Source: CAWCJL01 sp963795775 (GTDB lineage: Bacteria > Acidobacteriota > Terriglobia > Terriglobales > Acidobacteriaceae). From it: DNA of 64,000 nucleotides. A model generated the notes under the pieces. It saw nothing but the letters and a program-made list of their open reading frames with translations. It was not told the DNA's origin and did not search any database. This document shows positions 47,508 through 57,361 of this stretch, piece after piece. How positions within the stretch are numbered: position 1 is the stretch's first letter; each line of letters starts with the position of its first letter. Where the stretch lies: the NCBI GenBank assembly GCA_963795775.1, contig CAWCJL010000005.1, forward strand, positions 744,001 through 808,000. Direction: 5' to 3'. Made by a program: the position numbers and the translations under genes.

Positions 47508-47849
47508 TCACCCGGTAGCGAAGAGCGCTATGGTCATTACAACGGCGGCCACAGCTAACACGAAGATGCAGATAACTACTGGAGGCGACGAAAACGTCTT
47601 GCTCAGCGGCGGAGCACCTCCTGTTGATCTCCGCTGGAATAGTGTCCCACTGGCCCATGAGACAAGCCCAGCCAGCACAGCAGACGTAACGATGATTATG
47701 CCCCGCTCCCCTCGATAAGGACCTGGAACTAGGAATAGCGTGTTGCAAAGAACCCAGAGGAGCAAAAGTTCCACGCCAAACAATAGCCATTTGAAGGCGC
47801 GAACGGTGCGGGTTGGGCGCTTGTTATCGACAGCCTCATTGGTCTGCAT
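47508..47849 (-). CDS. hypothetical membrane protein, three spans
   Basis: A 113-residue protein with a basic N-terminus (MQTNEAVDNKRPTRTVRAF) and three hydrophobic spans (about residues 20-42, 50-68 and 88-110: VVICIFVLAVAAVVMTIALF). No catalytic motif is visible. Base composition around it is nearer 50% GC than the rest of the window, and it lies between the two 27-bp repeats with the next hypothetical gene. Function unknown; possibly acquired. Confidence 0.5.
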   Translation of the reverse strand: MQTNEAVDNKRPTRTVRAFKWLLFGVELLLLWVLCNTLFLVPGPYRGERGIIIVTSAVLAGLVSWASGTLFQRRSTGGAPPLSKTFSSPPVVICIFVLAVAAVVMTIALFATG

Positions 47850-48100
47850 GGCACTCCTCGCAATCAGCGATGCAGTTCCTCACCCGTGACAGTGAAGCGG
47901 TTTCATTCTGACACGTCCAAAGGTTTTGTGGGTCATTATTCTCGGCGCTGCACTACCACACCCCACGGAGTTCCGCGAAACGCGCGAAGGGAGAGGGGGC
48001 ATGCCCCTCTTTCTTCGCAAACCTCAACCATCAACCTCGGGAGAACCTCCAGTTCTGAACGGCTGAGAAGTCCGGGCAGGTCACCACGCGTAATTCGATC

Positions 48101-48592
48101 CTACTTGCCCTGTATCTCACGGAGATGCTCTAGCTTAGCTATGCCTTCTCGGTAAGCATCACTTGGAATAAGTACTGTTCCGTTTTGTAGAAATACGAGC
48201 GGGACAGGTTGGGTGTTTACCCGCACCCACAAATCCACACTGTGACTTGTTTGTTCGCTCAATATATGCAATTCGGATCGCGGAACAGGCCTTTGCCCTG
48301 TATTCGCAAGAAAAGTGCCCTCAAACGAACGTATTCCATTCATTTCAGTTAATCGGCATCTGTTCTCCCCAAGGTGCGGATCGGTCCAACACTCTAACCA
48401 GGTACCGTGTTGTGGTGCCGGAAGGCCAAGGTGCCCGGCCCAAAGAAATACAGCATTTGAGTAAACTCCCTGAGGGCGCTGCGGGGGGATATTTGACCAC
48501 CAGTAGGCGCCTAAGACAACGGCGATCAAAAACGTGGCGCAGCTTAAACAAAAGATGACAGCTATGGATATAAAACCCTTTCTCATTAGCAT
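48101..48592 (-). CDS. hypothetical membrane-anchored protein
   Basis: A 163-residue protein with one N-terminal span (ISIAVIFCLSCATFLIAVVLGAY) and an exported-looking globular part: NAVFLWAGHLGLPAPQHGTW, then paired Cys (WLECWTDPHLGENRCRLTEM), and VDLWVRVNTQPVPLVFLQNG. The regular composition and defined domain suggest a real gene; I do not recognise a named family. It lies on the minus strand in the lower-GC patch between the 27-bp repeats. Upstream of it is about 100 bp of AT-rich sequence. Confidence 0.6.
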   Translation of the reverse strand: MLMRKGFISIAVIFCLSCATFLIAVVLGAYWWSNIPPQRPQGVYSNAVFLWAGHLGLPAPQHGTWLECWTDPHLGENRCRLTEMNGIRSFEGTFLANTGQRPVPRSELHILSEQTSHSVDLWVRVNTQPVPLVFLQNGTVLIPSDAYREGIAKLEHLREIQGK

Positions 48593-48670
48593 CCGGAATA
48601 GCTCTTATTGCCTAGCCCGTCATCTACACTAGTTCTGAAACGTGGCGGACTAGACTGCAATTCCATCAGT

Positions 48671-48697
48671 TGCACGCTCGTGAGAACCGTGCCGTCG
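48671..48697 (+). repeat. 27-bp direct repeat, copy 2
   Basis: Exact copy of 47240-47266. It lies just past the stop of the DUF4279 gene. On the minus strand it reads as a plausible coding segment (DGTVLTSV), so it may be a conserved piece of a lost gene. Confidence 0.8.
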
Positions 48698-48707
48698 CTC
48701 CGTTGTC

Positions 48708-49301
48708 CTATTCAGCCCAATGCGAAGCAGTGTGGCTTTGCTCTCGACGATGTAGGACCAGAGGAGGGGCACTGGCACATCCTCGACCCCAGACGCGGTC
48801 AGGGCCGCCCAGAAGGACGGCCCTGAGCAAGCTGGGCCATGTCTCCGCATAAAACGCAAAAGCGATTGATAACTCCAGATCGAGTTGAGCGATTCGTCGC
48901 ATATGTGTCGGCCACAGAGTTGGCCCACCTTCCCCGAACTTCGACCACCACACGCACGAGATGTCCATCAACAAGCCTTCTTCTCGAAGTTGAAGGATTT
49001 GCTGCGAAGATGGCTCCACCTTATCTAACAACCACTCAAGGTGAGCTCTGAGATCTTTTGATTGCACAGTCGATTCGGAATCAAGTATCCATAGGTTAAC
49101 CTGGCCAATTGGAGCATCCGGAGATAATGAGTGGTGACTTCTCACACCGACCTCGATGATCTTGGTCGGTCCCAATCCTAGGATCTTACTGAAAATGTGA
49201 GGCGAACGATCTCCGCAATGAATGCGCAAACAGGCCTTCGTGCGTTCACACGTTTCGTAATTGTCATCCAGCGCTGTCAGGTATTTCAGCTCCGATCCCA
49301 T
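48708..49301 (-). CDS. DUF4279 domain protein
   Basis: About 197 residues from ATG 49301 (GGAGG four bases upstream). The DUF4279 pattern is visible: CLRIHCGDRSPHIFSKILGLGPTK, VNLWILDSE, RAHLEWLLDKVEP and QLDLELSIAFAFYAE. The family is found near toxin or polymorphic systems and is sometimes proposed to be an immunity protein, but no function is established. The SRAP gene upstream ends in the bases that form this start, so the two are translationally coupled. The last 45 residues (TWPSLLRAVLLGGPDRV onwards) do not look like the domain and end near the 27-bp repeat, suggesting a replaced C-terminus. Confidence 0.7.
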   Translation of the reverse strand: MGSELKYLTALDDNYETCERTKACLRIHCGDRSPHIFSKILGLGPTKIIEVGVRSHHSLSPDAPIGQVNLWILDSESTVQSKDLRAHLEWLLDKVEPSSQQILQLREEGLLMDISCVWWSKFGEGGPTLWPTHMRRIAQLDLELSIAFAFYAETWPSLLRAVLLGGPDRVWGRGCASAPPLVLHRREQSHTASHWAE

Positions 49302-49987
49302 CACACCTCCGCCGCCGGAGCGATCAGCTCCGGCCGGTCGTTCTTCACATTACCCACCGCCTTATCCACCTTCCAGGCGCGCATCGCCTCCGCCGGATAC
49401 GGGCGCAACAGGTCCATTGGCGGCCGACTCGGGTCCGAGGTGTCCAGCCAGCGATCGTAGGCCGACGCCGGCAGAATGACCGGCATGCGGTCATGGAGCG
49501 ACTCGACCACCTCGTTGGGATCGGTTGTGATCAGCGTAAAGGTCTCGAGAGGCTCCCGCGTCTCCGGATCGCGCCAGCGCTCCCATAGCCCGGCGAACGC
49601 ATAGGGACTGCCGTCCTTGAGCGCAATCGCAAATGGCTGTTTGTGTTTCGAATCCAGCTTTTGCCATTCGTAGAACGCATCGGCCGGCACCAGGCAGCGG
49701 CGGTGGCGGAAGGCCTCGCGGAAGGGCGGCGCCGTGTTCACCGTCTCCGCCTTGGCGTTGATCATGGACAGGCCAATCTTGGGATCTTTGGCCCAGAAGG
49801 GAACCAGCCCCCATCGCAGCAGCGCGATCTCGCGTTCCCCGGTGTCGCGGTTGCGCCGGATTACCGGCTGAAAGGTCTGCGGCGCCACGTTGTACGAAGG
49901 GCCGAACTCCGGTATCCCGTCCTGCGCGATGTGAAAATGGTCGGCCAGCAGTTGCTTCGTGGCCCGTCTTGCATAGCGTCCGCACAT
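49301..49987 (-). CDS. SOS response-associated peptidase (SRAP/YedK/HMCES family)
   Basis: Shields abasic sites in single-stranded DNA by forming a thiazolidine crosslink through its N-terminal cysteine. The start must be ATG 49987 because Cys2 (MCGRYARR) is catalytic; the longer open frame is not used. Other active-site motifs are PSYNVAPQ (Asn), DAFYEWQK (Glu) and SLHDRMPVILP (His). The length of 228 residues is normal. It overlaps the DUF4279 start at its stop. Confidence 0.93.
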   Translation of the reverse strand: MCGRYARRATKQLLADHFHIAQDGIPEFGPSYNVAPQTFQPVIRRNRDTGEREIALLRWGLVPFWAKDPKIGLSMINAKAETVNTAPPFREAFRHRRCLVPADAFYEWQKLDSKHKQPFAIALKDGSPYAFAGLWERWRDPETREPLETFTLITTDPNEVVESLHDRMPVILPASAYDRWLDTSDPSRPPMDLLRPYPAEAMRAWKVDKAVGNVKNDRPELIAPAAEV

Positions 49988-50407
49988 TGCGCTTTCGATC
50001 ATACTGCCCCGATAGCCGATTTCTGCTGCTGCGGCAGTTACAAAAGTGCGGCGGGCGGGCATACCGGCGCGCCGATACAACCTCAAGGTTCCAAGGTCAA
50101 GTGGGTTTCTAAGTTTCTAGTAACCATGCCAGAACCTGCCACAGTACTCGCGTTACCAGACGGCGCTCCGTTTTTCTTGCTCCGCCCACAGGTCGCCGGT
50201 AGGCTGAAACGTGATCGCCCGGGAACATGCGGCGAAGCGACGGAGTGGATGGTGCGCACAGGCGCCGCGCGTGACCCATTCACGCGCGGTTCCGGTGAGC
50301 GCTGGCCTCCCGCTTCGCTGCCGGACGGACGCAACAACAAGATGCGGGGGAGCCCGCCCCTGGCAGGGCAGACCCTCCCAAACCGCAGCAGCTATTCTGC
50401 TAAACTG

Positions 50408-50423
50408 AGGGCAAATCGCTGCG
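50408..50423 (+). promoter_or_regulatory. possible sigma-54 promoter of the 50507 epimerase
   Basis: AGGGCAAATCGCTGCG has GG (50409-50410) and GC (50421-50422) ten bases apart and a partial consensus. The predicted start is near 50434. The remaining gap 49988-50506 shows no supported gene. Confidence 0.4.
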
Positions 50424-50506
50424 CCCACATGAAGCAGATCGGCACCGCCGGCACCGCGCTGCATGCGCCTTTGTGCACGCACCGGCAGAGGAGAGGACAT
50501 TAGAAG

Positions 50507-51588
<1,082 letters not shown>

Positions 51589-51592
<4 letters not shown>

Positions 51593-52389
51593 TCGATCGC
51601 GGTAAGAAGAACATCATGGGCATTCTGATCGACGCTGTGGACTATGAAGCCGCCGTCGCTCGCGTGGTGGCTGCGGCCAAGGAACACCGGCCCTACACCG
51701 TTTCCGCTCTGGCGGTGCACGGCGTGATGACCGGCGTCGAAAGCAAGGAACACCAGTACCGGCTCAACAGCTTTGATCTCCTGGTTCCGGACGGACAGCC
51801 CGTGCGCTGGGCTCTGAACCTGCTTCACGGCACGAAGCTGCGCAACCGTGTCTACGGCCCGGATCTCACCCTCCACCTGCTCGGAGCTGCCGAGCGGGAA
51901 GGCTTACCTGTTTACTTTTATGGTTCCACCGAGGCCACGCTGGAAGGTTTGCGCAAGAGCCTCGCGAAGCGTTTCCCCAATCTGGTCGTGGCCGGCGCGG
52001 AGCCCTCGAAGTTTCGCAACCTGAATCCGCAGGAGCGTCAGGAACTGGCACAGCGCGTCTCCGCGTCCGGAGCAAGGATCACATTTATCGGCCTTGGCTG
52101 CCCTCGCCAGGAGGTGTTTGCCTACGAGATGCGGGACTACATCTCGACCCCGCTCATCGCGGTCGGCGCGGCGTTTCCCTTCATCGCCGGAGAACTGCCA
52201 CAGGCGCCTCCTACGCTGCAGAAGTACGGTCTGGAGTGGCTCTTCCGCCTTAAGACAGAACCGAAGCGCCTCTGGAAGCGTTACCTGATCCTCAATCCGT
52301 ATTACCTCACCCTGCTGGCTTCGCAGGCCCTTGGCCGGCGATTTTCCGCGCTCGGCTCCCAGCCCACCCGCGACATCATTTACGGCTAG
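51589..52389 (+). CDS. WecG/TagA/CpsF family glycosyltransferase (GT26)
   Basis: A 266-residue GT26 enzyme that transfers ManNAc-type sugars to lipid-linked acceptors. Motifs: SALAVHGVMTG, LNSFDLLVPDGQPVRWALN, RVYGPDLTLHLLGAAE, VYFYGSTEATLEGL and ITFIGLGCPRQEVFAYEM. Acts at the membrane face through its C-terminus (FRLKTEPKRLWKRYL). It could use the product of WecB (9250). Coupled to the epimerase by an ATGA overlap. A strong terminator follows 13 bases after its stop. Confidence 0.94.
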
Positions 52390-52401
52390 ATAAACAGCAA
52401 G

Positions 52402-52442
52402 AAGCATGAAAAAGGAGGCCATTTGGCCTCCTTTTCATGCTT
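52402..52442. terminator. bidirectional rho-independent terminator
   Basis: AAGCATGAAAAAGGAGGCC and GGCCTCCTTTTCATGCTT pair around an ATTT loop, with one bulged A. The A- and T-rich arms give a U-run in both directions. It separates the convergent GT26 and priming-transferase genes. Confidence 0.9.
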
Positions 52443-52501
52443 AAGTTGCGCTTTTTGCAGGTTCCGAAAGGGCTTGTTGGATCCGGGAACGGACTGTTGG
52501 A

Positions 52502-53962
52502 TCAGATACCCTTCGCCGCGTACACGATCGTGTGCAGCAGGATCGCGATATCGAGCAGCACCGTGCGGTTCTGGATGTAATAGAGGTCGTATTCGATCGA
52601 TTCATGGATGGCAAACTTGCGATCAGCGCTCAGCTGCCACAGGCCGGTAAGCCCCTGTGGCACCTGGAGGCGCAGTGCTTCGAGCGGGCCATAGTTTTGC
52701 GTTATAAAGGGCATTTCCGGACGGGGGCCGACCAGCGACATCTCGCCCATCAGCACGTTAATTAACTGTGGCAGCTCGTCCAGGCTCGTCTTACGCATGA
52801 AGCGGCCGATCCGGGTGATGCGCGGATCAAAGCTGCTCTGCGGAGATGAGGCGTATTTTGGTGCATCCACGTGCATACTGCGGAACTTGTAGATGTTGAA
52901 CAGCTTGCCGTTCATGCCGACACGGGTCTGCTGGAAGAAGATGGGGCCCTTCGACTCGAGCCGGATGCAGATCGCGAGAACGGCCCAGACCGGCGCGCTG
53001 AGCAGAATCAGTACCGCTGCCACACAGGCATCGATCACGCGCTTGATGACGTCCTGGTAGCCGAAAGACTGGCTCATGCGCGAGGTGGCGACCATAAGCC
53101 CATCCATTTCCCACAGCCACCAGGGCGAGCGCTCGGCCAGCGGCTCGCGATGGCTCACCATGGAAAGCGTGCAGTTCGCTGCCTGCGCAATCTCCCGTGC
53201 CTTGGCCAGCTCGCTGTCTGAGATCTCCGGATCGCAAATGAAGATGTCGTCTACAGCCAGGCGCTGCAGCAGTCCAACGCTCAGCGGCTCGTTGTAAACG
53301 GGCTTGCTGTGGCGATGGTGATAATCGTTGCTGAAGATACGGGTGCTGCGCTCGCCTGGGCTGGGCAGGAACCCGATCGGCTCAATGCGCAGCTTGGGGG
53401 ACTGCAGGGCCGCGGTGAAAAACCGGCGGGCGGTCCGCTTGGAGCCGTAGATCAGGGTGCGCCGCTTGGCCGCATCGCGGTTGATGAAATCGATGGCGAA
53501 CTCATGCAGCGGCAGCCGGAAGCCGATAAGCAGGCCAGTGCTCACCAGCCAGCCGGTGAGCACTGCCATCCGTGGAACCGGATACCGTGTCAGGGCAAAG
53601 GGCACGATGCAAATGAGCAGCGCCTTCAGAGATACGCGAAGCAGGATTTCTGTTTCCTTAACGCGCAGCAGGCTATAGGTGCGTCCATAGGCGCGGTGGG
53701 CCTGCAGCAGCCAGGTGAACAGCGCGGCGAAGACCAGCGACGAAGCGAACAGGCCATAGGGCTGCACCACGAAGGAACTGGAGCGCTGGAGCATGTGGCC
53801 CAGCAGTCCGCCGATGATGGCGCCCGTCAACAGCAGCACGAAGTCTACGGCGATTTCAGCCGCGGTGATCGAAAGTAGTGATGCCCGGTGTGCGTCAAAG
53901 GTGGCGGCAGCAGTAACGACCTGGACATCGTCTCTATGGGGCGGGATAGCTTGCGTACTCAC
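52502..53962 (-). CDS. exopolysaccharide polyprenyl glycosylphosphotransferase (second priming enzyme, WcaJ/WbaP-like)
   Basis: A 486-residue integral membrane phosphoglycosyltransferase. It has four N-terminal spans, a CoA-binding-like domain (KRRTLIYGSKRTARRF) and a C-terminal catalytic domain: KRVIDACVAAVLILLS, FFQQTRVGMNGKLFNIYKFR, KTSLDELPQLINVLMGEMSL and VGPRPEMPF. GTG 53962 is the start, with GGAGGG seven bases upstream. A sigma-54 promoter lies at 53999-54014. A second initiating enzyme implies a second polymer or a choice of first sugar. Confidence 0.93.
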   Translation of the reverse strand: MSTQAIPPHRDDVQVVTAAATFDAHRASLLSITAAEIAVDFVLLLTGAIIGGLLGHMLQRSSSFVVQPYGLFASSLVFAALFTWLLQAHRAYGRTYSLLRVKETEILLRVSLKALLICIVPFALTRYPVPRMAVLTGWLVSTGLLIGFRLPLHEFAIDFINRDAAKRRTLIYGSKRTARRFFTAALQSPKLRIEPIGFLPSPGERSTRIFSNDYHHRHSKPVYNEPLSVGLLQRLAVDDIFICDPEISDSELAKAREIAQAANCTLSMVSHREPLAERSPWWLWEMDGLMVATSRMSQSFGYQDVIKRVIDACVAAVLILLSAPVWAVLAICIRLESKGPIFFQQTRVGMNGKLFNIYKFRSMHVDAPKYASSPQSSFDPRITRIGRFMRKTSLDELPQLINVLMGEMSLVGPRPEMPFITQNYGPLEALRLQVPQGLTGLWQLSADRKFAIHESIEYDLYYIQNRTVLLDIAILLHTIVYAAKGI

Positions 53963-53998
53963 AACGAGACCCTCCGGTTGCAGTGCAGAGATGCGAAC

Positions 53999-54014
53999 GG
54001 CAAATGGCTCACCA
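53999..54014 (-). promoter_or_regulatory. sigma-54 promoter of the 53962 priming transferase
   Basis: On the minus strand the site reads TGGTGAGCCATTTGCC: GG and GC ten bases apart and a perfect TTGC element. The predicted start is near 53988, leaving a 26-base leader with the ribosome site. In the remainder of the gap, 54015-54570, I see only a short GCTCAA/TTGAGC hairpin near 54348-54371 and no supported gene. Confidence 0.65.
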
Positions 54015-54570
54015 CCAGGATGCGTACGTAAGGGGGAGACATACGGTCTGCCTCATCGCAAAAAAGTGCTGAAGCCTTGCAAACTCGACGTGAGGGCGGG
54101 GGGAACGCAACCCAGCGATCGAAAACCGCATTATGTGCGGAAGTTGTTCGAGTCGGCAGCAGGTGACACGCTGCCCTTCAAACCTTGCTATCGTTCATGA
54201 AGGTAACAAGAATCGAACCACCATGCAATCACAATAGGGCCGAAGCCCATGACAACCTGAGAACCGAAGTGAACTTCTGTCTACCCTTGGTAACGTGCAC
54301 ATTGCTCGCAAAGGTGTGAGCTCCACTGGAGCCTGGCAAATCAAAAACGCTCAAACGGATTGGGTGTTGAGCAGAAATGGAACAGGCGCGTCCTGATTTT
54401 TAACTCTGAGCTAATGGACCGCTGTTTCTTGACGAATAACGGTGGTAGGATGCGGACCCTCCTTGGGCGGTTGACTCGGGGATGCAAAATTGGAATGGAG
54501 TTCCGCCCAGGGCCCCGTATCGCGAACACCGGGGGCGCATAGCGGTGGTCGTTTGTCCGTTCGGAGAAAG

Positions 54571-55779
54571 ATGAAAGTTCTTATCGTTCACAACCGCTAC
54601 CAGCAGCGGGGCGGGGAAGATGCCGTGGTCATTTCAGAGCGCAATCTGCTCACCAGCCATGGCGTTTCGGTCGAGATGCTGGAAGAAAACAACGATGCCA
54701 TCGTCGGACTGGGCAGCAAGCTGGCCGCCTCGGCCGCTGTCTTCTACAGCCCCCGCGGGGCGGCGCGTGTCGCTGGGGCCCTCCGGCGCTTCCAGCCGGA
54801 TGTGGTCCATGTCCACAACTGGTTTCCAACCCTTTCGCCCGCGATCTTCTGGACGTGCCGCGAACAGGGAGTACCTGTCGTGCAAACACTGCATAACTAC
54901 CGTCTTCTGTGTGTGAACAGCGCGCTGTTCCGGGACGGGCATATCTGCGAAGATTGCATCGGCGCGCCCTTGCGTACTCCGGGCATCGTGCACGGTTGCT
55001 ACCGAAGCAGCCGCGCCGGCAGCGCTGTGGCTACCGCCGGCATGCTCGCGCACTGGGAAGCGGGCACCTGGCATCGGGCCGTCGATCGCTTCATTGCACT
55101 CTCTGTCTTCGCCAAGGACAAGCTGATCGAAGGCGGCCTGCCCGCGGACAAGATGGTCGTTAAACCCAATTTCCTCGATCAGGATCCAGGCTTCCAACCA
55201 ACGGCCGGTGAGCCTCTCCTCTTTGTCGGGCGCCTTACTCCAGAAAAGGGCATCTCGGTCCTGCTCAACGCCTGGCGCAGCGCTCCCGATTTGCCCATGC
55301 TCCATATCGTCGGCACGGGGCCGCTCGAAATGGAGGTGCGCGCCGCTGCAGACACCCTGCCAAACGTGACCTGGTTAGGGAGCCGCCAACCGGCGGAGGT
55401 CCTCGACCGGATGAGCCGCGCCCGGGCCTTGCTCTGTCCTTCCCTCTGGTACGAAGGCATGCCCCGCGTGGTCATCGAGTCCCTGGCGGTCGGCACCCCG
55501 GTCATTGCGTCTCGGCTCGGGACGTATCTGGAGATGATTGAAGATGGAAAGTTCGGCGCCCTGTTTGACCCCTACAATCCCCAAGCGCTGCCCAGCCGCC
55601 TGCGCCAGCTCCTCCAGACGGGGGCGCTCGAAGGGATGCGGCCAGCAGCACGCCAGGAATTTGAGGCGCGCTACACGGGCCCGGCAAATTTTCGCATGAT
55701 GGAGCAGATTTATAACGAGGTGATCGCGGACGCGCGGTTTCCGGGAAGGCGTGCTGCCCTGGGAAATGGGCAGCAGTGA
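54571..55779 (+). CDS. family 4 glycosyltransferase
   Basis: A 402-residue GT-B enzyme from ATG 54571; CGGAGAAAG is directly upstream. It begins MKVLIVHNRYQQRGGEDAVV, has HNYRLLCVNSALFRDGHICEDC (a Cys-containing insert common in this GT4 branch), VGRLTPEKGISVLLNAW and SLWYEGMPRVVIESLAVGTPVI. The preceding 600 bp hold no clear gene. It lies alone on the plus strand before a hairpin at 55840, so it is probably its own transcript. Donor sugar unknown. Confidence 0.92.
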   Translation: MKVLIVHNRYQQRGGEDAVVISERNLLTSHGVSVEMLEENNDAIVGLGSKLAASAAVFYSPRGAARVAGALRRFQPDVVHVHNWFPTLSPAIFWTCREQGVPVVQTLHNYRLLCVNSALFRDGHICEDCIGAPLRTPGIVHGCYRSSRAGSAVATAGMLAHWEAGTWHRAVDRFIALSVFAKDKLIEGGLPADKMVVKPNFLDQDPGFQPTAGEPLLFVGRLTPEKGISVLLNAWRSAPDLPMLHIVGTGPLEMEVRAAADTLPNVTWLGSRQPAEVLDRMSRARALLCPSLWYEGMPRVVIESLAVGTPVIASRLGTYLEMIEDGKFGALFDPYNPQALPSRLRQLLQTGALEGMRPAARQEFEARYTGPANFRMMEQIYNEVIADARFPGRRAALGNGQQ

Positions 55780-55839
55780 CGCCGAGACCAGGCAGCTGAG
55801 CGCGAGGGTGCTCTCGGCCCGGCTACCAGGCTCATATTT

Positions 55840-55880
55840 GGCACTGCGGGAAGGCGAGTGTCCTTCCCGTCCGAAGTGCC
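55840..55880. terminator. branched hairpin after the 54571 glycosyltransferase
   Basis: GGCACT (55840-55845) pairs with AGTGCC (55875-55880). Inside it GGGAAGG (55848-55854) pairs with CCTTCCC (55862-55868). There is no T-run, so termination strength is uncertain. Confidence 0.45.
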
Positions 55881-55984
55881 TAAGCGCCCGGGTTTAGGGT
55901 CAGGTTGACCGTGATCGAATGGACCCGTGCACCGCTCTTGCCGAAGATCGTGAACAGCTCCACTCTTACGTGGTGAATGTGAAG
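55880..55984 (-). pseudogene. C-terminal remnant of an unidentified protein
   Basis: Minus-strand open stretch of about 34 codons reads HHVRVELFTIFGKSGARVHS and continues ITVNLTLNPGA before TAG 55880-55882. The strand-like alternation suggests the end of a beta-rich protein. A stop at 55985-55987 closes it upstream and no start or ribosome site is present. It ends exactly at the hairpin, as a real 3' end would. The family is unknown. Confidence 0.3.
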
Positions 55985-56089
55985 CTATGCAACTCTGCGC
56001 GTATCTTTTTTGCTGGTCAGGGTCCATGCGAACAAACGAGGTGTTACCTCGGTAAGGTTCAGAGATGAGTCGCCCTGCGACAAGAGCTA

Positions 56090-56112
56090 CTGATCAGAAA
56101 GAAACTGATCAG
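56090..56112. repeat. self-complementary octamer repeated (CTGATCAG x2)
   Basis: CTGATCAG occurs at 56090-56097 and 56105-56112, separated by AAAGAAA. Each copy is a palindrome, so the pair can form one hairpin or be a dimeric protein site. It lies 80 bases beyond the stop of the minus-strand kinase gene, where a terminator would be expected, but there is no U-run. Confidence 0.4.
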
Positions 56113-56194
56113 CTTCGAGGGGAACTGAGTCCAGCAGCGCGGAGGGCCAGATCCGGAGTTGCAGATCGGGAGATGCTGGGTCCCAGTCTGCTGA

Positions 56195-57361
56195 TCAAAT
56201 ACCCGCGGAGGTCGCGGCCAGCAGCGATCGCAATTGCCCGGTGGCATACGCGACCGAGTCTGCCGTGCCTGTGTCTCGGTCAAGGCACAGTGTGTGTAGC
56301 AGATAATAAGCAGTAAGTCCGGCGATAGCACGCGGACTCAACCCGAGCCTCTCAATGTAGGTCCGGCATACCGGGTGCCGCATCATTTCTTCCCAGACCT
56401 TGCCCGGCCCGTGGAAGTGGGCGTCCTGGATGTAAAAGAAGTGGCAGATATCCTGCCAGGGTAGCCCATGGAGGCTGGCCCACTCCCAGTCCAGAAGCGT
56501 GAGATGGCCGTTGGGGAGCAGCTTCAGGTTCCACGGAGCGAAGTCGCGATGCTCGACGCACGCCGGCAAGACCTCGTCGTTGTCCAGCAAGGCGAACGCC
56601 TGGTTCGTGATCGTGCTATCGAGCGGCAGGTTGGCCCGGGTCACGGCACTCATCATGGCATCGCGGCGGCTTTTGAGTGAAGTGGTTTCGCCGCTTTCGG
56701 TAAGCATAGCGAGCAGGTCCAAGTGCCTGGCTGTAAAGCTGCGGCCGACCGGCTCGCCTTCCATCCAGGTCTGACCGGCGATGCCCTGCACGGCTTCTGC
56801 AAACAGTACCTCTGGCACGTCGTACCGCCCCTGCAGATGGCGCAGCACGGTAGCTTCATTGATCACCGCTGCGCGGGCCTCTTCCGTGAGCGGGACCTTG
56901 ACCACAGCGCGGACCGTGCGCCGTTCGTCCACAAAGAACAGAATCGCCTTACGTGTCACGGAGGGGTGCCCGATGTGGATCACCGTGGTCCAGGACTCTT
57001 CCAGTTGCGGTAGCCGTTTGTGCCATTGCGCGAAATCCAAGTCACGGGTCTCCAGCAGCACGCCCGGAATGCGGCCCAGCAAGCGCGTTCGGCAGGCAAG
57101 CAGGACGATCTTCCATTGCAGGCGCGAGGTCCACTTGAATGGCTGCCAGCTTCCCAGGACAGGCAGTGCGGCCCGGGTATCACCGAGCAGAATCCAGCGC
57201 GGCTGTGCGCCCTGGTGAAGCACAGAGACCTGCCGGGGGGAAGACCGGGCCGGCCTTCGGGAGGCACCCGGAGGCGAGGGAAAGGCAAGGCGTAGCACGG
57301 CGTCGGCCAGTTCGGTCTCGGCCAGGTGTTCTGTCATAGCTTCGGTGGTGGATGGCGTCAT
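56195..57361 (-). CDS. aminoglycoside-phosphotransferase-fold kinase, EPS-locus associated
   Basis: A 388-residue protein. Residues about 135-385 have the APH/choline-kinase fold: probable ATP-binding lysine in RAVVKVPL (Lys155), helix-C Glu in INEATVLRHL (Glu169), catalytic loop EHRDFAPWNLKLL (His271, Asp273, Asn278) and metal-binding Asp291 in LLDWEWASL. The first 130 residues are an extra domain without clear relatives. The substrate is unknown; the location argues for a sugar, lipid or glycan-linked alcohol and not an antibiotic. ATG 57361 overlaps the stop of the NTase/P-loop kinase gene (ATGA), so the two proteins are co-translated and likely cooperate. Confidence 0.8.
   Translation of the reverse strand: MTPSTTEAMTEHLAETELADAVLRLAFPSPPGASRRPARSSPRQVSVLHQGAQPRWILLGDTRAALPVLGSWQPFKWTSRLQWKIVLLACRTRLLGRIPGVLLETRDLDFAQWHKRLPQLEESWTTVIHIGHPSVTRKAILFFVDERRTVRAVVKVPLTEEARAAVINEATVLRHLQGRYDVPEVLFAEAVQGIAGQTWMEGEPVGRSFTARHLDLLAMLTESGETTSLKSRRDAMMSAVTRANLPLDSTITNQAFALLDNDEVLPACVEHRDFAPWNLKLLPNGHLTLLDWEWASLHGLPWQDICHFFYIQDAHFHGPGKVWEEMMRHPVCRTYIERLGLSPRAIAGLTAYYLLHTLCLDRDTGTADSVAYATGQLRSLLAATSAGI

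Noticed and set aside
54211..54380. Possible structured RNA or riboswitch in the long gap
   Set aside because: Only one short hairpin is visible and no conserved riboswitch core (for example the c-di-GMP GEMM motif) could be matched.
54360..54542. 60-residue open frame before the 54571 glycosyltransferase
   Set aside because: No ribosome site, composition unlike a protein, and an antisense frame of similar length exists.
56195..57361. Antibiotic resistance gene (aminoglycoside phosphotransferase)
   Set aside because: The kinase core is present, but the N-terminal domain and the coupling to an NTase/P-loop gene inside an EPS locus do not fit a resistance enzyme.
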